Numbered from the stretch's first letter, positions 44,287-56,743 are shown. The stretch: 64,000 nt of DNA from Symbiodinium natans (GCA_905221605.1 CAJNDS010000686.1:1-64000); one strand, 5' to 3'. Program-made: numbers and translations. The notes: generated from the letters alone by a model not told the origin.

Positions 44287-44855
44287 CTAAACCCCATATC
44301 CCGTAGCGAACGCGCCACTGCTCCCCGACTCCCCGCCGATCAAGCGGAGCTCGATCGCCTGCACGTCGCGGCGATCCAGGAGACACGCCAACACCGGTGC
44401 GGCGGAGCGGCTGGCGGCGGCTGTGGAACCCCAGGGGGACGAGCAGCTCTGGATGGAGCGGTGCGGCACTCGCGCCGAGGACCACACTTTTGGAGGCGCT
44501 TGTCGTGCCGTCGTTCGCCGAGCTCCTTCGGCGTGAGCCGGCGACTGCCCCAAAGGGGGATCATGCCAGCTGCGCCGCAGGCCCCCTTTTTGGGTGCTGC
44601 AGCTGCCAGCGCATGTGCGCGGCGGGCGCATTCCTGGCGATCACGCCGCCGAAGGCCGTTGCCTTTAGCCCGAGGTCCTCAGCCGCTTTCGCAAGTTCAG
44701 AAATCCCAGAAACCCCAAGTCTTCATGTAGGGTTGAGGGCCCCAAACCTTAAACCCCAAAACCCTAAGGCCTTGAGTCTTGAGTCTTTAGGACACGTTAA
44801 GAAGCCCTGCCTGGACAGTGCCCTGATCATACTTGTGGTTTGGAGTTCCAGGTGA
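44287..44855 (+). pseudogene. G/C-rich gene-like region, frame unclear
   Basis: The most G/C-rich unique stretch. Frames shift: 44295-44400 reads ADQAELDRLHVAAIQETR, 44395-44530 reads AAAVEPQGDEQLWMERCGTR in another frame and ends near GTGAGC (44534), and a third frame stays open to 44855. The IQETR piece is faintly like the start of an endonuclease/exonuclease/phosphatase domain, but too short to claim. The opposite strand is open too (44287-44631). Best read as a decayed or multi-exon gene. Confidence 0.3.
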
Positions 44856-46299
44856 GGTTTAGGGTTTAGGGTCGGGGGTTTTGGGGTCTGGAGGGTTGAA
44901 TCAAGGCTTAATATGTTTAATTTCCAGGTGTTTAGGAACCTCGGGCCATTATAGTAAACTCCAGAAAGTTTGAACATGGTTTGAGGATGATTAGGGCTGG
45001 GATCCCTGGATGTAGGGCTTGCCGAGTCGCAAAAGGGTTTTAGAGCTTCGGGCACTCAGCCTGAACTGCAAACGAAGGGCCCCTTACTGTACCAACGATA
45101 CTTCGGGAACTCATAGCCGGCGTTATGGTACCCTAAATCTGAAACCCCAAGCCCTAAACCCGAAGCCCTAAACCCGAATCCCGAAACCCGAAACCCTAAA
45201 CCCTGAACCCAACCTAGGACGCGTCTGGCTTTACTTACAGGTATTGCCCCCTTGCAGTTGGGGTTTGAGGAAAGTACATTGCTCAAGGTCCTCAGAACGG
45301 AGCCATACTAGGAGCATAAGAATGGAAACCCTTATATAGGCGCACCGCACCCTAAACCCTTGCAAAAACCATGAACTGTAGCAAAATAGACCCTAAACCC
45401 AAATCGTAAACCCCACAGAACGAGTTTTCCTCCCTTCAAGTTGCACCCACCGAGGTATTTCATGCCCTCCAGTATGAACTGGCTCTCGCTCTTCAACTCG
45501 GACATCATAGGCGTGCCTGCCCCCCCCCCCCCCCCCTCCCCATGGTCTAGGTTTGAGGTATAGGCCCCTGAGTGGCTACTTAATTCACTAGCCTTTAAAC
45601 CCTGCAATCCCCAAGCGCCTAAGCCCTGAAGTCCCAAAATCCCAAACCCCTACACAACTGAACTCCTAAGGCCCTCAGCCTTAAGCTTAAACGTCCCCAA
45701 ATTCAAAGCCTGAACCCAGAAGAGAGAGCTTCCGGATAGAAGGTTTTAGTGGTCTGGAGCTTCTTTGCGATCCAGAGCCCTAAGCACCCTAAACCCCAAG
45801 CCCCAAGCCCTAAGCGCTAAGCCCTAAACCCGAAACCCGAAACCCTAAACCCTAAACCCTAAACCCTAAACCCTAAACCCTAAACCCTACCCCTAAGTCC
45901 TCACCTGTGACCCTGCTGGGTTGGCTTCTGGCGGGTCGATGGGAGGCTCCCCCTCTATGGATCTTTCGGGGAGATTTTGTCTTGAAAGGAGACGAGGGAT
46001 TCCGGTTTAGGGTTTAGGGTTTTGGGGTTCAGGGTTTAGGGCTTAGAGTCTATCAGAAATCGGCTGTTTTTAGCAGGGCTTCTGCAGTTTCAGCTTCTCA
46101 CAACCTGGGCTAAAGGACATCTACCCCAGATATCACTACCTGTGATCCTTGAACTACGGCAACACAGCAGAGTTCTCTGACACAACCGCTTCAGCGGCTC
46201 TTGTTTTCTGTCCGCTGGAGGCACAGGTCGCTGTGCAACCCTAAACACTGTTCTCGAAACCCTAAGCCCTAAACCCTAAATAAACCCAAAAAACCCATA
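44856..46299. repeat. Mosaic, no supported gene
   Basis: Family I segment at about 44950-45015. C arrays 45140-45210 and 45845-45888; C17 tract at about 45520-45536; T-type at 46003-46045. Opposite-strand frames at 44723-45637 are partly repeat-derived. Confidence 0.6.
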
Positions 46300-46472
46300 A
46301 CCCGATAACCCTATAACCCTATAACCCTATAGATAACCCTAAAACCCTATAACCCTATAACCCTATAACCCTATATATATATATATAGATAACCCTATAA
46401 CCCTATAACCCTATAACCCTATAACCCTATAACCCTATAACCCTATAACCCTATATATAACCCTATAACCCT
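46300..46472 (-). repeat. CCCTATAA 8-bp array
   Basis: About 18 units of AACCCTAT with small TATATA interruptions; a shortened relative of the 9-bp CCCTATAAA form. Confidence 0.95.
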
Positions 46473-49060
46473 AAACCCCTCCGTCGGCCCCCTGCTGTCT
46501 GAGACCAGCCGGGAGCCAACCCCGCGAAAGTGGCGAAGCTGCTCAGCGCCGCAACGGAATGGGGCCCAGCGGAGGCCAGGCCCTTTCTTCTTGAGAGGTT
46601 TAGGGTTTGGGGTTTAGGGGTTGTGGGGTTTGGGGTTTAGGGTTTAGGGTTTGGGCTTTAGGGTTTAGGGTTTAGGGTTTGGGAATTGGGTGCTTCGGTG
46701 CATTTTGTTGCAGGAGGTTTTCATGGGCTTACTTGAGAAGGCTCATGGGTAGTTTTAAGTACGGCTACGCGTACCGTAATTGGTCTTATCAATAGTGGGA
46801 AGCACACTTACCCTGCTGTTCATCCCGCTTACCAATGAACCTTCACCCTAAACCCTAAACCCTAAACCCTAAACCCTAACACCTAACACCTGTAAATCCC
46901 TGATGTGGAGGCGCAAGAGAAGGCAAGCCTACCATGTGTCGATATATTGCAACACGACGACGAAGAACTTGTATCGATAAGGCTTGGATGTCCAATGCTT
47001 GAATGTCAAATCGCTCCCTGAAGTGCTCGAACACCCCATGGCACGACAGGTTTAGGGTTCAGGGTTTAGGGTTTAGGGTTTAGGGTTCAGGGTTCAGGGT
47101 TCAGGATTTAGGGTTTAGGATTAAGGGTTTAGAGCATCCTGTCACACGACTTGCGAGTTTCAGAGCTAGAGAAGGTTTGGCAGATGTCCGCGTAGCGATC
47201 AGGGTGATAGCCAGACCTCGCAGAGCTTCGCAACCCAGACCCCTAAAGCAAGCCATACTGCACGCTCTGAGTTGTGGGGTGGGGCCATCTAGGCTTGTAG
47301 GTTTTCGCTATGGGGTTTGGGGTCTTGAATGCGGGTCATCTAAAACCTGAACCCTACACCCTCACACCCTAAACCCTGGGTTTCCATTTTGACACCAGGA
47401 TGGCTGGCAGAAGCACGATCGGTCTTGGAACTGTGCCCGGAGCCAAGGGTTTAGGGTTTAGGGCCTGTCTACCCACAGTTTTTCGGGTTTAGGGGGTTTA
47501 GGGGTTTAGGGGTTCAGGGTTTAGGGTTTGTTGGCTTACTTCGGGTTTACGGTTCTACGGTTGTAGGGTTGAGGGTTATGGTTTTAGGGTTTAGGGTTTA
47601 AGGGTGAGTGTGTTCTCGGTTGCTCTAAAGGTCCTTTGAAGGGGTCGGACCTTTTGGGATCAGAGTCTGTTGAGAAGGGGAACCTGTCCTCAAGACGGCA
47701 GCCTACCTTGTGGTTGTTGTGGGGACGTGCATCTTGAACAAATACCATGTCTCAGAGGTGAGTGTACTCGCAATAAAAGACAACGCAACCCTAAACCCTA
47801 AATCCTAAACCGTCTGAAAACCGTTTGAAAACAGTGGCTTTCGGGTTTAGGCTTGTGTGCTTGCAGGGAATCGACTCTGCACCCCTCTCAGGTTGTTCCC
47901 GTAGCCTTAGGTTTTTTTTGAACCCTACACCCTAAAACACCAAACCCTCAAACCCTCAACCCCTCAACATTCCAAGCCCTCTCAAGAGGCCCCAGTCTGA
48001 GAGTATCTCTTTGGGGTTTATTAGGGTTTAGGGTTTGAAGGCTTAAGACTCCAAGAGGATGATGATGATGATGATGATGAGGAGGATGATGATGATGAAG
48101 ATGGTGATGATGAAGTCTCCTTCTGCTGATTCCAAGGTATCGCTGATCGACAAGACCCTTGAACAACCCTGAACCCTAAACCCTATAAACCCTAAACCCT
48201 AGTCCCTAAACCCTAAACCCTAAACCCTAAACCCTAAACCCTGTCCTTCAAGAGGTCGACCAGAAGAACTTCTTTGGCCGCACCACGCTGGAGCAGGGCC
48301 GCGTGATTTGGTCCCTTGCGAGGCACTGCGCCACCTTTTAGGGTTTAGGGTTCAGGGCTCAGGCTTTAGGGTTTAGGGTTTAGGGTTCAGGGTTTAGGGT
48401 TTAGGAACATTTTCGGTAGGATTATACCTCGATCTAGTAGGGAGCCCAGTATGTCTGAAACCCTAAATACCCCTTCACCCAAACGCCTGACCCTGAACCT
48501 CCCTTTACCCTGTCGGGGACTAGGGCTTAGGTCCACTTGCAGGACCTTCTGAAACGTGTAGTAGGGCTTGGGGATTAGGGTGTAGGTCTTGAGGTTTTGT
48601 GTTCAGGGCGCACCCTAAACCCTAAACCCTAAACCCTAAACCCTAAACCCTAAACCTTGAAACCCTAAATTATGGTTTGGGTTTTAGGATCTATTGCATG
48701 TTTCTTTCCTAGGGTGAAGGGAGGGAGGACGGCTTGTGGGGCGTAGGGTTTTGGGGCTCGAGGGTTCCTTTTACGGTTTAAGCAGTATTCCTTAAGAAAG
48801 AGGCATTGGAGCAATTTGGAATGAAAGGAACCACCGAGTGTGACTTGCGTGGTCCAGGCAGCCCCAATACCTAAACCGCCCAAACTTCAATGTTAGACTT
48901 ATGCCCTGATTGAACCCCACCCTGCACGCGGCCCGAGCGAAAGATACAGAGAGAGAGAGAGAGACTGAGAGAGAGAGAGAGAGAGAAAAAAAAAAAAAAG
49001 AGAGGGAGAGAGAAAGAGAGAAAGACAGAAATCAACAGCAACAAGTAAGAGAACGAAACA
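46473..49060. repeat. Mosaic with GAT and GA microsatellites
   Basis: T arrays 46600-46685, 47050-47130 and 48340-48410; C arrays 46846-46880, 48204-48241 and 48612-48655. GAT/GAG microsatellite at 48055-48116, open as an acidic run ending DGDDEVSFC and a stop, so it may be the acidic tail of a protein. GA microsatellite at 48947-49025. No other gene. Confidence 0.65.
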
Positions 49061-50037
49061 TTGAACCGCACGAGGGGCACAAACTTAGGACATGCAGGGG
49101 CAAAGGTATCCCTAAACCCTAGGGTAAGGTATCCCTAAACCCTAGACCCTAGACCCTAGACCCGAAACCGTAAACCCTATTTCTGAACAACCCGAAGCCC
49201 AAAAACCGGCACAGGGTTTTGGGAGGATAAGGTCCTCCAGAAGACATCGCAGGCTCTGTGTGGTGACAGCTCTCATACTTTTAGGAATAGATTCTTTAAT
49301 TAAGGGATGTTGGAGTTTCTGGGTTCCAGACGTGCCGAGCCTGAGTTCTGCCTGCACGCAGGTCAGATGCCGCCTGAGAAGTCGGGCAGCTTAGCGCCAC
49401 GGGGTCGTGGTTTCCGCAATGTATCGGTTCAAAGCTTTGTGGGCCAATCTAACTCATGCAACACAGGAACTTTAAGTTTTTTGGGCTTCCTGGTTTTGTG
49501 GAAATGCTAAAATTCAACCTGTTCACTCTTCATTCCCTGGTGTTTGGAGAAGTAGGTAACTTCAGTGGTGCAGCTTTGTAATTTTTGTTCGAAGTCAGTA
49601 CCTTTTGATGCCCTAAACCCTAAACCCTAAACACTAGATGGGCGCGAAGTCAGCAACCATCGGCTGCAGCAAGAGTCTGCTGAACGCGTGATCCTCGGCC
49701 ATGCGACTTCTTTTGTAGGGGACTGCTTAAAGGATCAGAGGACGTAGCAAGTGGGGTTCCAAGCAAGGTATCGCTTCTCATTCCTTCTAACCCCAATTCA
49801 GGTGCTTATATCCTCGTTTACTAAGTGCCCCGAAGCAGTGCAGCGTTCGACTTACTCCTAGCTTTTGCACAGGTGTCGTGGTCAAGAACCCTAAACCCTG
49901 AACCCTGGTAGGGCCTGGGGACTTCAGGGCCAAAGAATCCGTGCAACTGCAGAACTACATGCCCGCGACTTTGAAGCCCTTCCTTATCCAAAAGTTGACC
50001 TGGTCCCCAAGAAGCATGGCCGAGACTGGTCTGCGCG
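49061..50037. mobile_element. Cluster of family E, F and Z segments
   Basis: 49285-49324 is a half family E element (TTAATTAAGGGATGTTGGAG, TTTCTGGGT). 49467-49560 is family F. 49718-49834 is family Z (TGCTTAAAGGATCA ... CTAAGTGCCCC). A 20-bp direct duplication (AGGTATCCCTAAACCCTAG) occurs at 49106 and 49128. No gene supported. Confidence 0.5.
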
Positions 50038-50116
50038 GCCCAGTTGTGCCCTTATTCCCTTTTTGTGGCCTTTAGGTTCCCTCATCAACCCCTATATGCA
50101 AACTGGTGTACTGGGC
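50038..50116. mobile_element. Family X inverted-repeat element, copy 1
   Basis: GCCCAGTTGTGCCCTTATTC on the left and TACTGGGC on the right. 79 bp, with CCCTTTTTGTGG and AGGTTCCC inside as in the ankyrin-gene copies. A 99-codon open frame starts inside it and runs to 50343, but has no recognisable domain. Confidence 0.65.
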
Positions 50117-50592
50117 AACATCTGTTGTCTTGTGAAGACTTGCAACAGCTACTGTACAGTGGTCGCAGCCACGTGGCAAGTTGCGTCAGAGGACGGAAAG
50201 CCGGCACGTTTCATTTCCCCCATGAAGAGACGTGCTGCCTTTTTTTCTTTTTCTCTGCATGGTCGTGCACAAACTTTCCGTTTCAGCTTATGGTCTCTGC
50301 ATGCACGGTAAACATCTGCAAGGCTAGAATTGCCACGAGTTGAAGCCTGAACCCTAAACCCCCCCCCCCCCCCCCAACCCGAATTTAAACCCTCGACCCC
50401 TGAACCCTTTACCTCTAAACTTCTAGACCCCTAAATGCAGCTTAAGTGCATCCGGAGAGTGCGAGGTTTGAGCCTTAAATTCTCAACCCCATCAACACTG
50501 TATATATGATTACAGGGAAAAGTCAAAGGCTGAAAGTATGGCTTCCCATTTCTCTGGGGTACGGCTCCAGCTAGGCTTCATCCGCTAATATT

Positions 50593-50634
<42 letters not shown>

Positions 50635-52814
50635 CCTCCCCATACACTAGAATACAGCTCCGTATAATCGGAGTTTATAAAGTTTAGGCGGTAGGGGTGG
50701 GGATTAACTACTACGGGGAGGGGAGTTCTTACTCAAGCCTGCCAGGTTGGAAGAGTTACTTGGAAGAATGGGGGGGTTTCGGGTTCGGGTCTACAGGGCT
50801 CTTCGGGTTGATATAGGGTTTTGGGTTTAGGGTTATGGTTCAGGGTCCCTCAACCCTAAACCCTAAACCCTCAACCTTAACAAGCTCTTTACAATGCCCC
50901 CTGCCCTAATTCAGTGCTGACATCCGGCCTCTGACCTTTGCTGCTCACTGCGTCCGTGTTAAGGTGCCTGAGGATGGGAGAGGCACCTCGAAGTAGTCAT
51001 CTGGGGGTTTGGGGGTTTAGGGTTTAGGGTTTGCGGGTTTCCGGAATTAGAGGGTACCTTATTGGGGGTCCTCATTATTAAGGAGTCCTACTAGTGAGTC
51101 TATACCTTGAACAAGGGGAAAAGGGTTTCCAATAATTCAGTAGGTACACTACCTGTTCTGTAGGCCAAACCCTAAACTAAACCCTAAACCGTAAGCCTTG
51201 GTAAAAAAAATCATTGGGAGGAAGTCATGGCGCTCCAGCTTTGGTCTGGCGGTGTTTCTCCGTCCTAGCGGCACGTGGCTTAGAAGTGGTCACAAAATTC
51301 ACTGCACGAGGCATCGAAGGCGGAATCTGGGGCGGCAGAAGTTCGAGCATCCATTGTCCGGAAGGTACTGCCTTGATTCCATGAAGAGCTCGCCCCCCAC
51401 ACCCGAAAGCTTCAACCCTAAGCTAGACTCTAGACTCTAAGCTCCTTTAAACCCTAACCCTACACCCTAACTCCTAAACCCTATATAATATAGATAGGGT
51501 TGGGGCCTCAACACTTTACAACTGCGTTCGGAGTCTGCAGCTGATTGCGTAAGGTACAGGTCTTGGGGTTTGAGGGTCCATGTTTTGGGGTTCAGGGTGT
51601 TGGGTTCAGAGATAGGGTTCAGGGTTTAAGGTTTAGGGTTTAGGGTTAGGGTTTAGGGTTTAGGGTTTAGTGTTTAGGGTTTAGGGTTTAGGGGTTATAA
51701 GGTCAGGCGCATCCCAGAACATGACCTGTCAGCGACATCCACGTAGCATTACGAATGCCCACGCCTGCATATGGCGACCTGTTCTCTCTCTTAGGTCTGT
51801 GAAAGGCGTAAGCCTAAACCCTACACCCTAAACCCTAAACCCCCGAGACTCTCCGCTCTTCGATCGGCGGCTGCCTTTCCCATAGATGGTGGGTTTGTGC
51901 CGGCAGCATTGTTTTTTTTTCCTGTCCTGGTTTGGCAGCCTAGTTGCGCACCCTGATAAGTCCTAAACCCTAACCCGATTTGGACGCGGTTTGCCCGGAA
52001 GCAAATATCCCTCACAACCATATAAACCCCAAACCCAAACCCCAAACCCTAAACCCTAAAGGGGTGTCAGGGTTTGAGGCAACTTGGGGGTTTTAACACC
52101 GCAAACCCTTATACCCTCAAGCGTTCTGGGTTGGCGGGTCTAGGGGTCTAGGGGTTAGGGTTTAGGGCTTCTGAGGTTCGAGGCTTTCGGCTTCTAAGGC
52201 ATCACGATGGAAGGCGCAAAAGCATCGGAATTTTAAGGTTTAGCGTGTTGGGATGAGGGGTTCCGTGGGCCGAGCCTCAAGCCTTCAGCCCTGAACTCGA
52301 AACCCTAGACCCTGAAGCTAAGCCCTGAACCCTGAACCCTAAACCCTAAACCCTAAACCCTGAACCCTAGGGTCAGGGTTGAGCTTGGATTTTTGTGGAC
52401 CGGCGAACTGGGCTGCAGGTTTGCATTGAAGATGTGAGTGGAGCAGGCGCTGCGCCTGCTGGCGCGAATTTGCAACTGCGCGTCGAAGCAAAAGCAGCGG
52501 AAGTTCCCGAGCGGCCCTAAACCCTAAACCCTAAACCCTGCACCCTGCACCCGTAGAGATGAATCCTTGCAAAATGGAAGCCATAAACGGCACACCGAGC
52601 CTAGTAGTCCTACCCCCCCCCCCCCCCCGCCTTTTGCGGTTGAGGTTTTAGGGTTCGAGGGCCCAAAGCCCTTAGCAGTATGGTCGCTTGGGACCTAAAC
52701 CCTAAACCCTAAACTCTAAACCTAAAACCGTAGATATAGGGCGATGGGACCGTCCTGGGTTCGTAGAGAGTTGAGGTTTCGGGTGCATGGTTTGAGTGCG
52801 CCAGAATTGCCATG
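50117..52814. repeat. Poly-C tracts and decayed telomere-type repeats
   Basis: C16 at about 50359, C38 at 50595-50632 and C17 at about 52612. T-type 51600-51695; C-type 52000-52065 and 52320-52370. A family C-like fragment lies at about 51060-51130. Open frames at 50044-50343 and 51198-51440 have no supporting signal. Nothing recognised elsewhere. Confidence 0.6.
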
Positions 52815-52948
52815 AATAAGGTACTAAAAGAGGGACCTGCAAAAGGGACCTTAGGGGTTAGTTGTGGGTTATTGGGGGGTATAAACAGGGGCTATTTTGG
52901 GGAATAAGATGAAGGGTCCCTTCTAGGGGTCCCTCCTTATACCCCTTA
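52815..52948. mobile_element. Family D inverted-repeat element, copy 3
   Basis: Left ATAAGGTACTAAAAGAGGGA and AAAGGGACCTT pair with right AAGGGTCCCTTCTAGGGG and TCCCTCCTTAT. 134 bp, no telomere-type array inside. Confidence 0.7.
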
Positions 52949-54934
52949 ACATGATCCCTAAACCCCAAACCCCAAACCCCAAACCCCAAACCCCAAACCT
53001 CAAACCTCAAACCCCAAACCCCAAACCCTAAACCCTAAACCCTAAACCCTAAACCCTAAACCCTAACCCTAAACCCCACAAGCCCCGAAATGACCTCTGG
53101 CTGTGCACTGAGCCAAGGTATCGGCGCATGCGCGCGACTGGTGCAAGGGGGTGCAGGGGACCGTCGCGCGGCCGTCGCGGAAGCCACGGCAAAAGCTGAG
53201 CTTTGTGCCTGCAGGGGTTTAGGGTATAGGGTTTGGGGTTTGGGGTTTAGGGTTTAGGGTCAGGCCCTAAACCTAAACCCTAAACCTGAACCCTATAATG
53301 TAGCGGCCTTCACAGTTAAAATTGGGTTTCGGGGAGGTATTATAGTATAGTCATAAGCGACCAGAAGAAAGTGAGGTTAATCATGCATCTACATGCCGTT
53401 GTCACAACGTGCCACCACGGCATTGACACCTTAAACCCTAAACCCTAAACCCTAAGAAAAATGCGGCCTAAAAGCCGCAACCCTTGGCCCTTCTCCCAGA
53501 GTTCCTGCTACTTCGGAGAGCAAATGGCTTTGGAACTCCTACCCTCTCCTTACCCTAAACCCGAAACCCTAAAACCCCAAAATGCTCAGAAAGCCTCAAC
53601 TCAGCCCAAGAAGCCCCAAACCCTGTAACCCTTTGCGAAGCCATTGCCCTGATTTTCCCTAAAACTCGTCAAGAAGTCAAGAACCCTAACGGGAAGCAAA
53701 AAAGACAAAAGCCTGAAAAGGACTTACAATGTCGTCCCGGCCAGACCGCCCTGTTCCTTTTAGCTCAGCTTCCAGGTACTCAAAGAAAGTAAGACTAATG
53801 GTACTCATAACGCAAAACACCACTCACTCTCACTCACTCTCACTCACCCACCCACTCAATGAAACACCCTATAAACCCTCTAAACCCTAAAATCCCTATA
53901 AACCCTACAAAACCCTCTATGAACCCCTATATAAACCCTATATAGACCCTGTTCAAACCAAATAAACCCTATAAGCCCTCACAACTCCATAAAGCCCTGT
54001 CAACCATGTAACCCCTACATAAACCCTACATAACCCCTACATAAACCCTATATAAACCCTACGCAAACCCTTTCAACCCTATAAGCCACTATGAACCCTA
54101 TAAAACCCAATACGCCCCTACAAACCCTTTTTGACCCGAGAAACACCTTTAACCCCTAGAGCCCCTATAACCCCCGTAGTAAACCCTATAAGCCGCTATG
54201 AACCCTAGCCTAAACCTAAACCCCAAACCCTAAACCCCCTAAACCCCTAAACCTCTAAACCCCTAAACCTCTACACCGTAAACCCTAAACCCTAAACCCT
54301 GAACCCTAAACCCTAAACCCTAAACCCTAAACCCTAAACCCTAAACCCTAAACCCTAAACCCTAAACCCTAAACCCCTCAACCCCTCAGCCCTAAGCCCT
54401 AAACCCTAAACCCTAAACCCTAAACCCTAGCCCTAAACCCCTAAACCCTCCGAAGCCGCGAGGAGTCGGCTCCATCGGCCCTGGCCTCCGCGGCCTTGGC
54501 GGCGCTGCGGAAGACCGAGACGCCTCCACAAGGCCACGTAGGGTTTAGGGTTTAGGGTTTAGGGGTTAGGGGTTTAGGGTTTAAGGGCTTAGGGGTTTAG
54601 GGGTTTAGGGGGTTTGGGGTTTAGGGTTTAGGGTTAGCTTTTCGGGTTTAGGGGGTTTGGGGTTTAGGGTTTAGGGCTAGGTTTTAGGGTTTAGGGTTTA
54701 GGGTTTAGGGGGTTTAGGGGGTTTGGGGTTTAGGGTTTAGGGTTCAGGGTTCGGGGTCTAGGGTTTAGGGGATTGGGGTTTAGGGTTTAGTTTAGGGTTT
54801 AGGGTTCAGGGTTCTGGATTCGGGGTTTAGGGTTGAAGGGGTTTAGGGTTTGGGGGTCAGGGGTTTAGCGGTTTGAGTTTACAGTTTCTCCGGTTTTGGG
54901 GGACACCCTAAACCCTAAACCATATTCCTCTTGA
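52949..54934. repeat. CCCCAAA/CCCTAAA arrays, CACT and CCCTATAAA-like stretches
   Basis: CCCCAAA then CCCTAAA units at 52958-53075; a CACT microsatellite at 53820-53855; loosely periodic AACCCTATAAACC from 53865 to 54215; CCCTAAA 54260-54375; TTTAGGG/TTTAGGGG 54540-54830. The C-to-T switch brackets one 100-bp G/C-rich piece (54445-54538). No gene. Confidence 0.75.
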
Positions 54935-55137
54935 TAGCCCAGTGGTGCCCTTTTACCGAATACTTGGAGGTTCATGGCACTTATTAACCATTTAAGACTG
55001 TACTCATAACCCACTTATGAGCCCCTTAAGTGCCCTCATACAGTTCTAAGGACACTTATAAGTACAGCTATACTTGGTTAATAAGTACCATGAACCTCCA
55101 AGTAGGTACCCTTATGAGAATATAAGGTTACTGGGCT
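54935..55137. mobile_element. Family X element with family Y nested inside
   Basis: Outer ends TAGCCCAGTGGTGCCC and GGTTACTGGGCTA are family X. Within it, 54961-55104 is family Y. Confidence 0.75.
54961..55104. mobile_element. Family Y inverted-repeat element, copy 2
   Basis: 144 bp with 29-bp terminal inverted repeats differing at one base (left starts TACTTGGAGGTTCATGGCAC, right ends CATGAACCTCCAAGTA). The interior holds ACCCACTTATGAGCCCCTTA, shared with copy 1 at 63686. No array inside. Confidence 0.85.
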
Positions 55138-55802
55138 ACCAAGAGCTTCAAGCGATTGAGACTCGTACCCCTAAGGTTGTAATTTTGAGTCCATGAACTA
55201 GGGTTTAGGGTTTAGGGCTTAGGGTTTAGGGTTGAGGGTTTAGGGTTGAGGGTTTAGGGCTTAGGGGCTCAGAGACAGCGCACTTGCCCCCTGCATCCAG
55301 GGCCCGCGCTCTTCGGCGAGAGGCCACGGAGCACCAGACCAGTAGACCGTGCACCCCACATGTGAGCTTCGATGAGGCTTAGGGTTGAAGGTTGAAGGCT
55401 TCGGGTTTCGGGTTGAATGATTGGGGTCTAATTCGGAATTAGGGTTTGAGGAAGGCCCAAACCCTAAGCATAAATTTGCCACCGATGCCAAGCCCTAAGC
55501 ACCATCAAGCCCTGAGCCTGAGCCGCAAGCCCTACACCCCAAACCCTGGCCCTAAACCCTAAATCCTAAACCCTAAACCCTAGCCCTAAACCCTAAACCC
55601 TCTGTCCCCCCCCCCCCCCCCCCCCCCCGCCACCCCTTTGCCAGGGATGCGCAGTCCTCAGCTGAAGCTGCCTTCTGGACAGCTGGTCGTGAGGCTCACC
55701 CCGTGGATTGGAGCTGAGTTTGGGGTTGGGGGGTTTCTTCAGGGTGTAGGGGTTGAGGGTTGAGGGTTTCGGGTTTAGGGTTTAGGGTTTAGGGTTTAGG
55801 GA
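55138..55802. repeat. TTTAGGG and CCCTAAA short arrays
   Basis: T at 55199-55265 and 55760-55800, C at 55545-55600, and C23 at 55606-55628. No gene. Confidence 0.7.
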
Positions 55803-56125
55803 TCCAAGAAGATCCTTCATCTGCCATGTAGTGCCGAAAGCGGGTGCCATCGGGTAAGTATTCTGCCTGTGGTGTTGGTTGGGGCAAGGGTTTGGGGTAT
55901 CGGGTTTGGGGTGTCGCCCCTGAACTGAACGCCAACGCCTATGTACCTTAACATCAAAACCCTGAACCTTTCGCATTGTTTGTGCAGGCTCATGTGAGCC
56001 AAGCTTCATTTTCCAAGGCAGCACGAAGTCTCGGCCTGTCCATGAGTGCCCCCGCTGTCGAGTCAATTCGGAGTGAGGAATTCTGCGATATACTCCGTAA
56101 GGTTTCTGCGAGGAAGCCTTTCTGA
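55803..56125 (+). CDS. Two-exon 3' gene fragment, unknown product
   Basis: Exon 55803-55853 (KKILHLPCSAESGCHR) ends at GTAAGTATT. A 134-nt intron ends TTTGTGCAG. Exon 55988-56125 (46 codons) reads HVSQASFSKAARSLGLSMSA and later SEEFCDILRKVSARKPF, then TGA 56123. Both splice sites match consensus and the phase is kept. The upstream exon follows a TTTAGGG array with no gap, so its acceptor could be the repeat's own TTTAG. A 126-codon opposite-strand frame overlaps. No domain recognised; the 5' part of the gene is not identified. Confidence 0.5.
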
Positions 56126-56629
56126 CGTTAGACCAGGCAGTACGAAAACAAGCTCCGCACAAGAAACCTGATGCAGAGATCTGTCCATCCGTGGAAAGTT
56201 ACACTCAACCCTAAACTTTCCTAAGCCCCAAACCCTCATTACTTTAGTGGCCCCTGACACCCTCAGACAGGGACGTTTTGCAGGACAGGCTCTGAAGCGC
56301 TAACCCCTAGTTAAACGCTAAACCCGCCTAATATAGAGGTCGGATTCTTGGGCTTATAGGGCTTAGGGTTTAGGGTTTAGGGTTTAGGGTTTAGGGCTTC
56401 GGGTTTAGGGTTTAGGGTTTAGGGTTTAGGGTTTATCCCTTATGGTCATGGTCCCTTTGTAATTGTACCATAATGACACCAATTATTCAGGCTTTTTTTA
56501 AAACGTGTTAGGGTTCACATGCCCTCAAGCCCCGCACCCTCTCGGGGATGCTCTGGGCTCTTGGCAAGGATGCATCGGCTGGGCAGACGCAGCTGCACGT
56601 GGCAGCAGCCCCGGGGGCGATTCCGAGAG
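56126..56629. repeat. Spacer with TTTAGGG array (56360-56435)
   Basis: Unique DNA on both sides, no gene recognised. Confidence 0.6.
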
Positions 56630-56743
56630 TACCCAGAGACTCCAATATCCCTTAATTAAGGAATATACCCTTAAATTAGAATAGGATCCCTCATAGGATT
56701 TAAGGTATAATCCTTAATTTAGGGATATGGGAGTCTCTGGGTA
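56630..56743. mobile_element. Family E inverted-repeat element, complete
   Basis: 114 bp, almost entirely two complementary arms of about 45 bp (left starts TACCCAGAGACTCCAATATC, right ends GGGAGTCTCTGGGTA), about five mismatches. A fold-back MITE-like unit. Half copy at 49285-49324. Confidence 0.85.
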
